The notes under the pieces are model-generated. The model was given only the letters and a program-made list of their open reading frames with translations, had not been told where the DNA came from and searched no databases. A stretch of DNA of 64,000 nucleotides from Pristionchus mayeri (lineage: Eukaryota; Nematoda; Chromadorea; Rhabditida; Neodiplogasteridae). The stretch is taken from positions 37,350,907-37,414,906 of the forward strand of contig BTRK01000004.1 in NCBI GenBank assembly GCA_036245805.1, in the 5' to 3' direction. Made by a program: the position numbers and the translations under genes. Within the stretch, counting starts at the first letter, position 1. Every line of letters begins with the position of its first letter. This document shows positions 1 through 10,207 of the stretch, in pieces.

Positions 1-303
1 CACTCTGTACAAATTCATTAACAGGAAATGCCCGTTTAAAATTTGGAGCAAATTTCCAGAAAATTCTAATTGGAAAATGCCTGTATTTGCTAGCACTGTA
101 TTCGTATAGATCGCGCGTAAGATAGCCCAATTGTGGTTGATGATATTCAACTACCTTAGTATGCAGGTATATTTGCAATTTAATACATGCATCAATGAGT
201 GAACGGGAAATTTTGAAACTGCGATTCAGCCAATTGGGACGTCGAAATCAGCATTTTCGAAAAAAAATAAATAGTCATAAACTTTTGAACCGACCTAATA
301 CAA

Positions 304-843
304 GGGGGGGGGGCGGACAATCCGGCAACGGACAATCCGGCAACGGGACGCCCTTCGCTGGAGACTCGAGCTAGCCACTTGGGTGTTGTTTCATTGTAAC
401 CAGTATGTGCTACCCTACCTTTGCATTTACAATTCTTGTTACCAGGCGAACTTGAGTTTCACTCCATATCTATGTATAGGTGTTCATGGTCCAAAATTGT
501 GAATTTGAGTGGAAAACAGTAGTTAGATAAACAACAAATATCGTAACCAATTCATATTCCAGTATTCCGGTAACTACTGTAACCCAGTAACATGGTTATC
601 GATTGGTTACGATATTTGGTGTTTATCTAACTATGATTTTCCACTCAAATTCTCAATTTTGGACTATGAACCCCTATATAGATATGAAGTGAAACTCAAG
701 TTCGCCTGGTAACAAGAATTGTACATGCAAAGGTAGGGTAGCACATACTGGTTACAATGAAACAACACACAAATGGCTAGCTTGAATCTCCAGCGAAGGG
801 CGTCCCGTTGCCGGATTGTCCGTTGCCGGGTTGTCCGCCCCCC
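304..843. mobile_element. Fold-back MITE, GGGGCGGACAA family
   Basis: A 540-bp near-palindrome. The left end reads G-run then CGGACAATCCGGCAACGG, and the right end is its inverse. The arms pair inward to about 580. Flanks AATACAA at 297-303 and 844-850 form a 7-bp direct repeat, or 8 bp with one mismatch. A copy of the same family lies in intron 1 of the gene at 56.2-60.1 kb with a clean 8-bp duplication (TTGTTCAT). An 8-bp duplication suggests a hAT-type mobiliser, but no transposase is present. Confidence 0.8.
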
Positions 844-930
844 AATACAAACGAACAAGCACTATCCATTTTTTTCTGAGTGGCTATTGCTAACTCCACC
901 ATTTTTGAAATATCGAAAGCAACTAAAGCA

Positions 931-1090
931 AGACTGATTCCGTCAGGCCGTTGCACGTAGTGGTCGGGCCGTCAGGCCGTATGCTAGCCGTCGGTCGTCG
1001 CTGAGTGAATCCTTGAGGCTCATCAGTCTTTTGTTTCTGACGTGGGGCCGTTGGAATTTTATGACGGTCGCTGACCATGACGGTTAGAAT
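931..1090. repeat. GC-rich stretch with short direct repeats
   Basis: Contains repeated CGTCAGGCCGT-like words and is richer in G+C than its surroundings. No coding frame or RNA gene is visible. It may be the degraded start of the adjacent minisatellite-bearing repeat. Confidence 0.35.
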
Positions 1091-1102
1091 TTTCTCAATT
1101 TC

Positions 1103-1292
1103 TTGGGACCTCTAAAATGATGGGACCTCTAAACTGACAGTACCTTGGGACCTCTATACTGGCAACAGCCATGTGACCTCAAAAATGTATGGGACCTCTA
1201 AAATGGTTGTAACCAGTATACCTCGGGACCTCTAAACTGACATGGGACCTCTAAACTGGCATGGGACCTCTAAACTGGCATGGGACCTCTAA
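1103..1292. repeat. Minisatellite, unit near ATGGGACCTCTAAACTGGC
   Basis: About nine imperfect copies of an 18-22-base unit built on GGGACCTCTAAA(A/C)TG. The last three copies are almost identical. The core CTCTAAAATGA resembles the TTCTAAAATGACC unit in the element at 19.1-21.5 kb, so the two arrays may come from related elements. Confidence 0.8.
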
Positions 1293-1390
1293 GTGTAACA
1301 GAGCCAAGTTTTTCAACACCTAACAAGACCTTACAGTATATAGCGTTAGATGTTAGATATAGCGGCATAACTAAACTTTTTTAGATATGC

Positions 1391-1764
1391 CTACACTGAA
1401 AAAAGTTTGAAAATTATCCCGTTCTCTCGCGGAAGGACTGTTAAGAGACCGGATCGGTAAGAATCGACCACCCCCCGGCCACGTCCCACCGGAATGGGAA
1501 CCAGGCCCCTATACTTTGTGCATGTGTCCCCCTTGGCCCTATGTTGCACAAAGTACCACTGATTTATCGATTTCACTTGTATGCAGGAAAATACAAAGCC
1601 TCAAAGTCAAAAAATCGAAATTTCATAATTTCTGAACGGGACTCAAAATCTCTTTAGCATTACTCTAGATATGTCCAATAACCAAACTTTAACTACCCTG
1701 ATCGAATCTCACTCAATTATATTATCGAGTTTATGGTCACAAATTTCGAATTTTGCTCAAAATA
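1391..1764. repeat. Dispersed repeat R1, copy 1 (left part)
   Basis: Positions 1430-1764 recur inverted at about 10230-10590, and in shorter form at 21560-21727 and 23100-23200. The shared core contains GACCGGATCGGTAAGAATCG and TGTTGCACAAAGTAC. This copy is split by the mariner-type element 1765-3030 and resumes at 3031-3090. Confidence 0.75.
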
Positions 1765-3030
1765 TCAGGTTGGTCATAAAGTTTTTCGCGATTTCGACTA
1801 AAGTGCATTCTGGCATCTACAATCGTTCGTTGTTGTCCAATCAACGTAGATCTTTTAGTGGTAGATAGGGGCTTTTATACTCTCTTTAGAGTACACTATC
1901 ATAGATCTGTCCGATCAAGGGAAAGAATAAGGCGATGCACCAAACTTCATGTGGTTGATCAACGACCTGACTTTTCAAAGGATTTGCTTTTCATTTAGAA
2001 CGGAGATAGGACCCAATCTAAACCACAGTAGTAAAGTATGATGATAATATATCGTACTGGTGATGTTGAGACTGACCAGTCACAAAGGGCATATTAGAAA
2101 TATGCGCGTAATCCGAATTTGGGTTTTAATGCCACTTTGTCAAGATAAGTTTTGGAGTACTATATCTATACCGACAGTTCTTGAGATTTCAATTATTCAT
2201 GATTGTAAACTACCTTTCCAGTACAAGTCACAATTCCCTTGGGGGACAAAGGAGGCTCTCCGTTCACGAAGGTGGTTCTTCGGATTTTAGGTGCCCAACT
2301 TGGAACATCGAAATACACACTTTAGGATTTTTTGTGCTTGCCATGTGGTTTGAAGGACGGTACTTTCCTGTTAAAATTAACGAACAACCCTTGCCCTATC
2401 ACTCACTTTTTAGGATTATTGTGGAGGTCGCTACTTTTTCTAGGGTTAGCAGTGATTGACGACCCTCCATGTCAGGTTTTTCGACGTTTAAATAGTAAAA
2501 TAATTGAGATACAAATTTCACTTTTTTAGATGAGAAAGTAAAGTCAATATCTTAAATATTGATATAATAGAGAACCATGTAAGTAGTGATTACAGCGCCC
2601 ATAGGTAGAGGTCACCCGCGTCAATCCTCTAAACAGGTGATTTGCTTGATAAAAATCTTATTTTTCTAAGTGCCCGTGTTTCATTGACCTCTACGAAGCC
2701 CATTTCGAATTCGACAGGTCTCTCTTTTTGAAACTAGATAGTGCACGCCTAGCGCTTTTTAATAAACTTTGTGAGTCTCCATCTAAAAATTTATCTGCGA
2801 AGTACATCAACTTTATATAAAATCTTTTTTTCTCTGAAAAATTCAAAGTTACGCAGATCTTGATTTCTCGCATAGTAGAGATACTTGGAATAGTTCAACA
2901 ATATTATTCTAAATGTCGAACATGTACCTATATATCATCGTCAGGACAACAAGTGGCGATTTGAGCAAAAGAAAATATACGAACTCAAACTTGGGGTCCG
3001 AAATCGCGCAAAACTTTATGACCAACCTAA
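1765..3030. mobile_element. Mariner-type element, non-autonomous or decayed
   Basis: The left end TCAGGTTGGTCATAAAGTTT and the inverse of the right end TTAGGTTGGTCATAAAGTTT match over about 30 bases and have the TTAGGTTGG start typical of mariner elements. TA flanks both ends (1763-1764, 3031-3032). The uninterrupted site is present inverted near 10235-10250, where the two flanks of R1 join around a single TA. No mariner transposase is recognisable in the 1266 bp. The short frames inside (for example 2181-2459) look like noise. Confidence 0.85.
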
Positions 3031-3369
3031 TAGTTAGCATATGGAAAAACCAAGCCGGCATACCATGCTTAAAGGGACCTGGCACTCTTAGAACATTGAC
3101 GCTCATATGAAATCTATCACCTTTCCGATCATTTTTGCAAAAAAAAATAAAAATTAAAATTAATTGTTAAGTGGAGAATGAAGATCAAAGTTCAAGACCG
3201 GAGCCACGTTCTAGACTGGGTGCAGAAACTGCGGAAAGTTGAGGCGCACGCTCGCTCTACACCAATTTTCCGTATTTCCATTTTTACCGTATTTTCATCG
3301 ATTTTTTGTGTAGTTTCAAGTTTTTACATTACCCATATTTATCGAACACACAATATCTGATTCAGCATC
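3031..3369. repeat. R1 remainder and upstream flank of the THAP gene
   Basis: 3031-3090 is the rest of repeat R1, matching 10208-10245 inverted. A TTAA at 3069-3072 marks the unoccupied counterpart of the insertion at 9281-10203. 3110-3369 is AT-rich with no clear feature. It should hold the promoter and 5' end of the THAP gene. Confidence 0.6.
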
Positions 3370-6349
3370 ATGGAATTAGCGAGATATAAACGGTGTTTCT
3401 TGTGCAACGAAGTTGCGCTATGGACCAAACGATTTCCCCCCGCTAGTCGTCCTGTTAAACAGAGGGAATGGGTTCTACGATTGAACAAAGATGATGAGGA
3501 GACGGCGGATCTGCTCAACAAGCATCGCCAGAAAAAAGATCCCCGATGGTGTGAACACCATTTCGACAAGCAGATCGACGACCTTCCCATTGACGTGAGT
3601 TCCCCTACCTTTACTGCCTGCTATCTAGTATAAATGCAACAAGATTCATTCACAATGTGGGCTTCCAGCATAGAGCTGTTCCCGCAAGATCTCTCACTCT
3701 CCCTACCGTACCCCTTCGAACCACGAGGCCAGCTGACCTCCATCCCAAGGCAGAACACAACTCTCGGTTGCATGAATCAGCATCATGGCATGAGCGGGCG
3801 AGTCCTGTTCAACAATATCCTTACCCACTTGGCCTTACTATCATTCGTTACTAAATATATCTCAATCATCAGCTAGAGACATTCAGAGTGAGACGAGATC
3901 CCCTCGTGCTCCACTGTCGCCACTCTCATATGAGGACACTCTCAATGTCAGTCTTTATGCTATATTTTTCAGAAATTATATATTCTATTACTACAACGAG
4001 TATTGATATGAAAACAAATCACTGGAAAAACAATGTGATGATATACAAACGAAAAGAGAACAATGAAAACCGAAGAGAAAAAAATTCAGCCAGTTTGGTC
4101 GACCGCCTCCCTCCCCCTCAACGATTCAATCGATGTCGATTCCTGGAATGATACTGATGAAGTTGTGCCCAAGAAATTTAAAAGTGCTGTTTCCACAGCT
4201 ACTATGACTACTGTGGAACCCGAGGTTAGTGGGCTATGAGGGATACGCTAGAATAAATAGATTCTAGGATACGGAATATCGGTATTCCCAAGATAGCATG
4301 CATGAGGGGGAGGATCATGAGATTGATGAGGAAGAGGCCGAGAGTATTGATGTAGCCAGGCGCTATGGAATTATTGAGCATAGCTGCCTGATGCGCTTGT
4401 TTCAACGGTGTGAAGAGTGCGGGGCTCGGCTCGATCGAAGTCTAATCGAGACGAGGACAGAGGGTAGTGCGCTGATAGTGAACTACGATTGCCTGGAATG
4501 CAAGGCTAGCATCAAATGGGAAGGACAGGAGAAGGTTGGGAGAGGGAGAAGCCAAGTGTACTCGGCCAATCATTTCATTCCCATCGCATCTTTCATCACA
4601 GGCATGAGACCTGCGGTGAGGAAAAATACTATGAAAAAATTTAAACTAAAAACTTCAGAGATTGCATGATTGGGCGAATTTGCTAGGAATGGATATGTCG
4701 TCGGAAAGACAAATGCGGAAAGTAGTAAGCGAAATAGGGAGTGTTGCAATTGAGCAAGTGCACGAGGAGATGCAGGAAATAGTGCGGGAAGTAGCAGTGA
4801 ACGCATCGGCGGTAAATAGGAAGCTATAAAGCATGATCATTAAATTGAGCGTTTAGGGTAAGGGGCTGCAAGTTTCAATAGATGGTCAGTTCGACTGCCC
4901 CGGCTTCACCTCGACGAATAACAAGGACACCGTAATTGATTGTCATACGAAACTGGCTTTGGCAGGAGTTGCGATGCATAAGAATATGCCAGGGATAGGT
5001 ATAAGGGATTGTGAATTCCGAAAAAATAATACCTATTCTAGATGGAATTTCGATTCGTATGGAGTCCGAGGGAGTAAAGAGAGCTCTGGTTGAGCTTATC
5101 GATGCAGGGATAGAGATAACGTGATCTAATGTTGTATCTAAGAGGAAAGACGTTGTATGCTCAGCACGCGAGTTGGTGACCAAAATGCAATGGTTAATAA
5201 GAAACTGCGAGAGGAGCCCAAGACTGCACATATTGAAGTACTCAATGATTGGTGGCACGTCCAGCGGCCGATAAGAAAAGAATGGTGGAAGGTTGGGACG
5301 AGAACATATATTTCTTTAAAAAAATAATGACTATTTAGCTCGTAAAGGCCAATCCCGCACTCGCTTCAATTTATCAGAAGTTTTTCAACCATCTATATTG
5401 CGTCCATAATAAATACCCTCTATTGAAAGATCGAAAACGTGCACTAGAAGTAGTTAGGTCGTTCGTCATGCACATCCAGGGGAAGCATAAATGGAAAAAG
5501 GTGAACAAATAGTGCGATAGCAATAAAATAATTCAATAATAGGGCGATGGCTTCGAAATTGTTACCAAGTGCGAGCATGGTAGACTAAAGAAGCTGAAGA
5601 AGGGCGAAAAGCGAGAGATACTGCTGGTTAGTCAATCTGAGAGACCGTATTCGAAATTATACCATTTTTCTCAGGCAAATTCGGATGAGCTCGAGTTGAT
5701 TCGCACATTGGTCTTTGCGCCAAAGTTCGAAAAGGCCTTTTTGACTGCTGCCTCATTGATCGATACATCGATCAATGAGTGTTATCACTCACTGAGCTTG
5801 ATGTATGCCCCGAAGATGCTAGCATGGTTAGTAAAACAATTGCCAAATAGATCAGCGTTAGGGTGTAATAACTGCAGCTCGCCCCCGTACTACAAGCTCA
5901 AAATGCTAGTATCGATGCTACATTACAACGGCCTTATGCTCGATGACCTACTTGGGCAGAGAGCCGAAATAGGGAACACCGTTCTCAAGAGGAAAGGACG
6001 ATTGGTGGGAGCAATCAAAAGAAAGAGAGGAGCGGGTACCCATGCTTGGAGGGGCGAGGTGAATAATTAGCATTCCCGAAATACAACTAAAATAAATTCC
6101 ACATATATTTATTTCCAGATATTGGCGGAGAGCTTGAAAGTGCGGGAGGAGCTAAGCGAGGCGCGTGAAATCGCGAGATTTGGAATCCCTGAGGACGATG
6201 TGTTTGACGAGCTTGTGAACTGGTGGGATATGAAGGAGAAGGCAAAGCGAGAGACGGGATACGACATGTATGAAGAAGAGCAATTGGACTTCGGGGATTC
6301 TAGCGAGGACGAAGAATTTGAGGTTTCCCAGCGCAGTGTTGAAATCTAG
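3370..6349 (+). CDS. THAP-domain Kolobok-like DDE transposase gene
   Basis: Proposed exons: 3370-3594, 3669-3801, 3873-3946, 4090-4224, 4268-4615, 4659-4811, 4857-4998, 5042-5120, 5165-5291, 5339-5500, 5543-5626, 5675-6058, 6119-6349. Joined, they give about 758 codons without a stop. From exon 4 on, all introns are 42-48 bases except the last (60), and phases agree. Exons 2-3 are less certain. Residues 9-64 form a THAP zinc finger (C9, C12, F22-P23, W34, C61, H64). An acidic linker and a CxxC pair (CEECGARL, then CLEC) follow. The RNase-H-like core shows SIDGQFDCPGF (D365), VGDQNAM (D435), NDWWHVQR (458-463) and SINECYHSLSLMYAPK (E589), the pattern I associate with Kolobok transposases. The tail is acidic. 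I infer a DNA-binding transposase, either of a resident element or domesticated. Terminal repeats around it were not found. Confidence 0.8.
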
Positions 6350-6363
6350 TTATTACTGTACTC

Positions 6364-6654
6364 GCAATTTGTTATAAAAGGTAAAGGTACATCCCGTCTT
6401 CGAGACTGGGCTCGCGGGAGAACACTGCTAGGCCAGTGTCAATTTGGGCGGATTCAGTCCGGAGTGCCCACCTTTCGCCAGACCTATTTACCTGCGTGAT
6501 CTAGTCACGACTACCAATTCCCCGTCCCCAATGGGTAGGCGCTTTGGTGAGGCGGAGACGGTGTCACGGCCGGGAATCGAGCCCGGGTGGGATGGAATGG
6601 GAGGGCGCGCCATAGACCACTACACCACTTCGTCTCTCATAGCAATTTGTTATA
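6364..6654 (-). mobile_element. tRNA-derived SINE with 13-bp target duplication
   Basis: GCAATTTGTTATA occurs at 6364-6376 and 6642-6654 and brackets a 265-bp insert (6377-6641). On the minus strand the insert begins with a tRNA-like head: an A-box-like GTGGTGTAGTGGTCTATGG, and a B-box-like GGCTCGATTCC set in a T-arm CCGGG...CCCGG. It ends in GTACCTTTACCTTTT. Head, body, short tail and target duplication fit a SINE mobilised by a LINE. It is not a functional tRNA, since the sequence after the T arm is too long for an acceptor stem. Confidence 0.85.
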
Positions 6655-6753
6655 TTTGTCAGTAAATAAAAAGAAGCATGTTATTGTCAATGTACACTTT
6701 TCGACCAACCCAGCTAATACTTTTTTGTCTTCACAAAATCAACACTAGCCAAC

Positions 6754-6832
6754 CTATATGTCCTTGGCGAGACGTCCGACCTTGGTCACGGGCATCCACT
6801 CCTTGTCTCCTTCCTTTCCTCCGCGTCCACCA
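6754..6832 (-). pseudogene. RPS2 (uS5) N-terminal exon fragment
   Basis: Read on the minus strand after a TTATGCAG acceptor, the piece encodes [20 protein letters not shown] then LAKDI and a stop. This is the RG-rich N-terminal part of small-subunit ribosomal protein S2. The true protein continues past this point, so the TAG truncates it. In transcript order it follows pieces of S2 that should come after it, so the order is shuffled. It is a gene fragment, not a working gene. Confidence 0.8.
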
Positions 6833-6998
6833 CTGCATAAGAAAATATTTTTATGACACAAGGGAGAAAAACTTTTTCAAAATACTGCAATCGTATTTTT
6901 ATTTTTAACTCGCTCGAGGCACTTGTTATCAGGGTTTTAAAAAAGTATTCATTCGGGATAATATGGAATTTCTAGTCCCATTCGACGGTCTGGTGCCT

Positions 6999-7090
6999 CG
7001 TGGTACTACGTGATACATTCCTGGTACCGGTACTACTATGTGATACGTGTCTGGTACCGACATGCCGATTTCGTCCTAAATGGTACCAAA
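6999..7090. repeat. Short direct repeats with TGGTAC and GTGATAC
   Basis: Two to three imperfect copies of a roughly 32-base unit containing GGTACTAC(G/T)TGATAC and CTGGTACCG. 6833-6998 holds nothing else I can identify. Confidence 0.4.
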
Positions 7091-7134
7091 GCAGGAATGT
7101 TATGGTGCTGACGTGATAAAGAGCACCCACTCAC

Positions 7135-7194
7135 CGGGATCCGCGAATAAATCTTCAATAGCGACGAAGGCCTTGAAGTGGGTGCAGTATCCGG
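7135..7194 (-). pseudogene. RPS2 (uS5) internal exon fragment
   Basis: Bounded by a TTATTGCAG acceptor and a CCCGGTGAGT donor on the minus strand. It encodes AGYCTHFKAFVAIEDLFADP, where S2 normally has a segment containing RFKAFVAIGD. It is the natural continuation of the fragment at 7337-7412, so this pair keeps the parental exon order and intron. Diverged residues (CTH, EDLFADP) suggest decay. Confidence 0.75.
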
Positions 7195-7336
7195 CTGCAA
7201 TAACATAAATGTCGAGCATATCGATATTGTTCGAAGTACACGAGTACAACAAACGTCCTTGAACGCGCATTGTCAATTTTGCGTTATGTCGGACCAGGCG
7301 ATACATCTTTTTTCATCTATTCACAATATTACAAAC

Positions 7337-7412
7337 CTGGTCTGCTTCTGGGCATGATCTTGAGACCCTCATCCTTCAGGTTGGAGCAGGAGTAGTCGAT
7401 GATCTCGAACTC
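7337..7412 (-). pseudogene. RPS2 (uS5) internal exon fragment
   Basis: Minus-strand piece between a TATCATTTCAG acceptor and an AGACCAGGTTTGT donor. It encodes EFEIIDYSCSNLKDEGLKIM then PRSRP. Ribosomal protein S2 has a closely similar EFEIID...NLKDEVLKIMP segment. The retained splice signals show the copy was made from genomic DNA and not from mRNA. Confidence 0.8.
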
Positions 7413-7433
7413 CTGAAATGATATAGGCACTGG

Positions 7434-7660
7434 GGCACTTCTGCAGTATGTCGTACCAGAATGAGCGAGGTACGAATGAGGAGGAGGTATGATAGGATAG
7501 GGTATGACGGTATAGCTGAAGAGTACCATACGTTACGGTTAGTTAGTAATTTTAGTAAATAATTTTCGACCATCACCTATCCTATCCTGTCATACTTCCT
7601 CCTCATTCCTTCTCCGCTCATTCTGGTACGACATAATGCAGAAATGCTGGCGCTGGTAAT
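7434..7660. repeat. Short hairpin-forming inverted repeat
   Basis: About 75 bases at 7434-7510, containing ATGTCGTACCAGAATGAGCG, recur inverted at 7580-7660. The loop is about 70 bases and AT-rich. It sits between the ribosomal-fragment exons and could be the remnant of a small fold-back element. Confidence 0.7.
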
Positions 7661-7715
7661 ACGCCCTCGATAAAATAATTACTAAAATGGATCCGGCGAA
7701 GTGTGCCTAAGCCTA

Positions 7716-7820
7716 TCATTTCCCTTCACGGCCCATTGTTCTCACCACGAAGCAAAACACAATATCTAAAATCATCCCAAATGCCATGAGTATGAAGGCA
7801 AAGCATATTGCACAAGTAGC
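7716..7820 (-). CDS. Orphan terminal exon encoding one TM segment
   Basis: Minus strand. After a CTCAG acceptor (CACCTCAG) the frame reads ATCAICFAFILMAFGMILDI, continues VFCFVVRTMGREGK and then hits TGA. It looks like the last exon of a single-pass membrane protein, with a hydrophobic run of about 25 residues and a short basic tail. It lies between the RPL3 and RPS2 fragments on the same strand. The parent gene is not recognised; the final exons of the two Cys-module genes at 60 and 62 kb have a similar layout. It may be another captured fragment. Confidence 0.4.
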   Translation of the reverse strand, partial: ATCAICFAFILMAFGMILDIVFCFVVRTMGREGK

Positions 7821-8347
7821 CTGAGGTGAGCGTGGCTTTAGCAAGTTGTAGAACGAAACAAAAAATAATCGAGAGAAAAAATGGAAAAAAACCATGTGAA
7901 AATTATTCATCAAATCAAGTCGCCGTCTAAATTTATCTCTAAATTGCTTTATTTTTCATATTATATTGCTCACAGCACCATTTTCGAACGGCAAATATAA
8001 GGAGAATATTTTAAAGCTGTCGAAATCCATAAGGACAACCAATCAAAACATTTAAGAAAAATCGATAATCGTTAAGCGTATTTCGAGCTGCAAATATTTT
8101 TAAAATAAACAATTTAATATTTATAAATCAATATAAATATTAATTGTATAGTAGAGATAAATAATAACCTATTAGTGAGCTATGGGCGTTGCTTTGAAAG
8201 GCTCAAAATTAAAACATGAAATTCGCGTGGCTAATTAGAAGTTGGGGTGAAACAGTTGGCCATGAACGATTTGTACCAAAGTATTCCTTTTTTTCAAACC
8301 AGGAACGAAATCAAGACACATGATTTGATCGAAAAAAATAAGCGTAC

Positions 8348-8458
8348 CTGTCAATGCCCATGAAGGCCTTCTTTTCGGCAGTGGTCTGGAAGCGTCCGTG
8401 GCCGAACTTGGAGGAAGTGTCGATCCACTTGAGGGCAAACTTATCGCCGGTCGACTCC
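8348..8458 (-). pseudogene. RPL3 (uL3) C-terminal exon fragment
   Basis: Minus-strand piece between a TTCCGTTCAG acceptor and an ACAGGTACGC donor. It encodes [20 protein letters not shown] then KKAFMGID. The first 26 residues match the well-conserved C-terminal end of ribosomal protein L3 almost exactly. In L3 the sequence continues with lysine-rich residues to the end; here it is cut by a splice donor. The full L3 gene is not in this window. Confidence 0.85.
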
Positions 8459-8703
8459 CTGAACGGAATAAGATGAAGTACAGGACATGTTTTCTACCTA
8501 CAAATCCTGCCCACTAAACACATGAATATAGTACACGAAATAACAATGTCGCAGAGTGTGTCGAAAAAACCTGACTCTTCTTTTACGTGCTCTTTCGCCA
8601 GTCATGAAGCAATAGAGAGTGCGATAAGGAGAAAGTTGGGCAATTTTTCCCAGGAAAGATGAGTCAAACTAAAGAATTGAGAACCAAAGTAAACGGGACA
8701 AAC

Positions 8704-8815
8704 CTTGCTGGGAGGGAGGGGCGAAAGGGATCATCTTGTTCCCATCGATGTTGGTGTTCATCACACGATGGATGTGCTGGAACTTCTCGGGCATGGTGAG
8801 GGACGGTATGGCCCT
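8704..8815 (-). pseudogene. RPS18 (uS13) N-terminal exon fragment
   Basis: Minus strand. After a GCGCATTACAG acceptor the piece encodes [20 protein letters not shown] then [13 protein letters not shown] before an AAGGTTTGT donor. [19 protein letters not shown] is characteristic of the start of ribosomal protein S18. After IPFA the residues depart from the expected sequence, so the piece is damaged. It is the most upstream of five ribosomal fragments on this strand. I see no ATG exon or promoter that would make it a gene. Confidence 0.85.
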
Positions 8816-9276
8816 CTGTAATGCGCACAATATTATAGTTTAACAAACAATAAAACACACGCCACGGTAAAGAGACGAAGGTCATCAGGCTGGTTCAACG
8901 AAACAACATTCTAGCGTGATTGCTGGGTTCGTGTCGTGAATTTCAAGCGGGAATGTTCAAAATAGTGATTAGCTTGAAGCAAACTAGAAAATAAGTACTG
9001 AATGAGCCAATAATACAAAGAAAATGCCAAGAGACGTCGGAAAAGAATCAGAAGCTCCAAGAGGAACTTGGCAAACTGCCAAATCCCACCATATCGCTGT
9101 TTAGCGGACCATAGCGAATCAACGTTACTCTCGTACTGGGTATTTCAATACCGTACTTTTAACTGCATAAATTAATTATTATATTAATTTGTATTATTTT
9201 TTATTTACATTTATCATAATATTTGGTCATTTAAAGTGAAATAAAAAATAAATTCATGATATAATGCCAAATCCCT
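8816..9276. other. AT-rich sequence, no feature seen
   Basis: No coding frame with splice signals, RNA gene or terminal repeat could be identified here. Confidence 0.5.
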
Positions 9277-9280
9277 TTAA

Positions 9281-10203
9281 AATGTTCCTTGATGAAACCT
9301 ACATCTAGGTGACTAATTGCGAGATTGATTCATTTTTTATATTTTTGATCACACAGGCTCAAATGTTTGGAATTTCAGGTTTTTCATTCCAACCGTCGTG
9401 ATTTCACCTTTATCGCAATGAAATCCACGAAGAAATGAGTTTCAATATTGGGGAATGTGAAAAATCATCGAAAAGTCCGAGTTTTAATCGTTTCAAAAAT
9501 GTCGATTTTCGAATTGTCGATTTCGTTAAGATTTAGTCATCTTAAAGTGTAGATTTTCAAAAATACAAAAATGCGCATACCACGTAAAACAAAGAAGACT
9601 TCCACATAAATACGAAAATTTACATATAAGCTTCTGTCCACACTTTGAGGCCCAGATATTTATCACCGAACATTGGAAAAGTGATCATATCGACCAAAAT
9701 TTATCGATTGAAATCGACCGAAATCAAGTTGATTTTGTGACGTCATATCATGAAACAATTGATAATGCAAAAACAATGCCGAAAAATAAGCGAATTGCTT
9801 ATTTCCGAAAAATGGTGTCTCTAATTCTCGATTATTCCCATGTTTGCTCTTTGAAAATTAAGGGATTTCGATCTCAAATCTACTTCTACTTAACTTAAGT
9901 TATAGTCGAGTAGTAGATGAGTAATTTTTTGTAAAAATAAGCTCAGCCTCTCTTTCCCTTTTCACGAAATTTTTAATCAAATTTAGTCAAAATCGATATC
10001 TGTCATACTAATTTCATGCGCATTTCACTTGTTATAAGCATATTCAAGTAAAACTCAGTGACACAATGAAATACACAATGAGTCAATGAAAAACAATGAA
10101 AAACCTGAAATTCCAAACATTTGAGCCTGTGTGATCAAAAATATAAAAAAATGAATCAATCTCGCAATTAGTCACTTAGATGTAGGTTTCATCAAGGAAC
10201 ATT
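9281..10203. mobile_element. TTAA-flanked element with 115-bp inverted ends
   Basis: The ends AATGTTCCTTGATGAAACCT and its inverse (from about 9281 and up to 10203) pair for about 115 bases. TTAA flanks both sides (9277-9280 and 10204-10207). The right flank GCATGGTATGCCGG also occurs, inverted and uninterrupted, at 3055-3075 with a single TTAA, which is the empty site. The interior has no reading frame of note. TTAA duplications are typical of piggyBac and Kolobok elements. Confidence 0.75.
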
Positions 10204-10207
10204 TTAA

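Noticed and set aside
5042..5291. Apparent stop and frameshift in the THAP-transposase core
   Set aside because: A 44-base GT...AG intron at 5121-5164 removes the TGA and puts NDWWHVQR in frame, so it is not damage.
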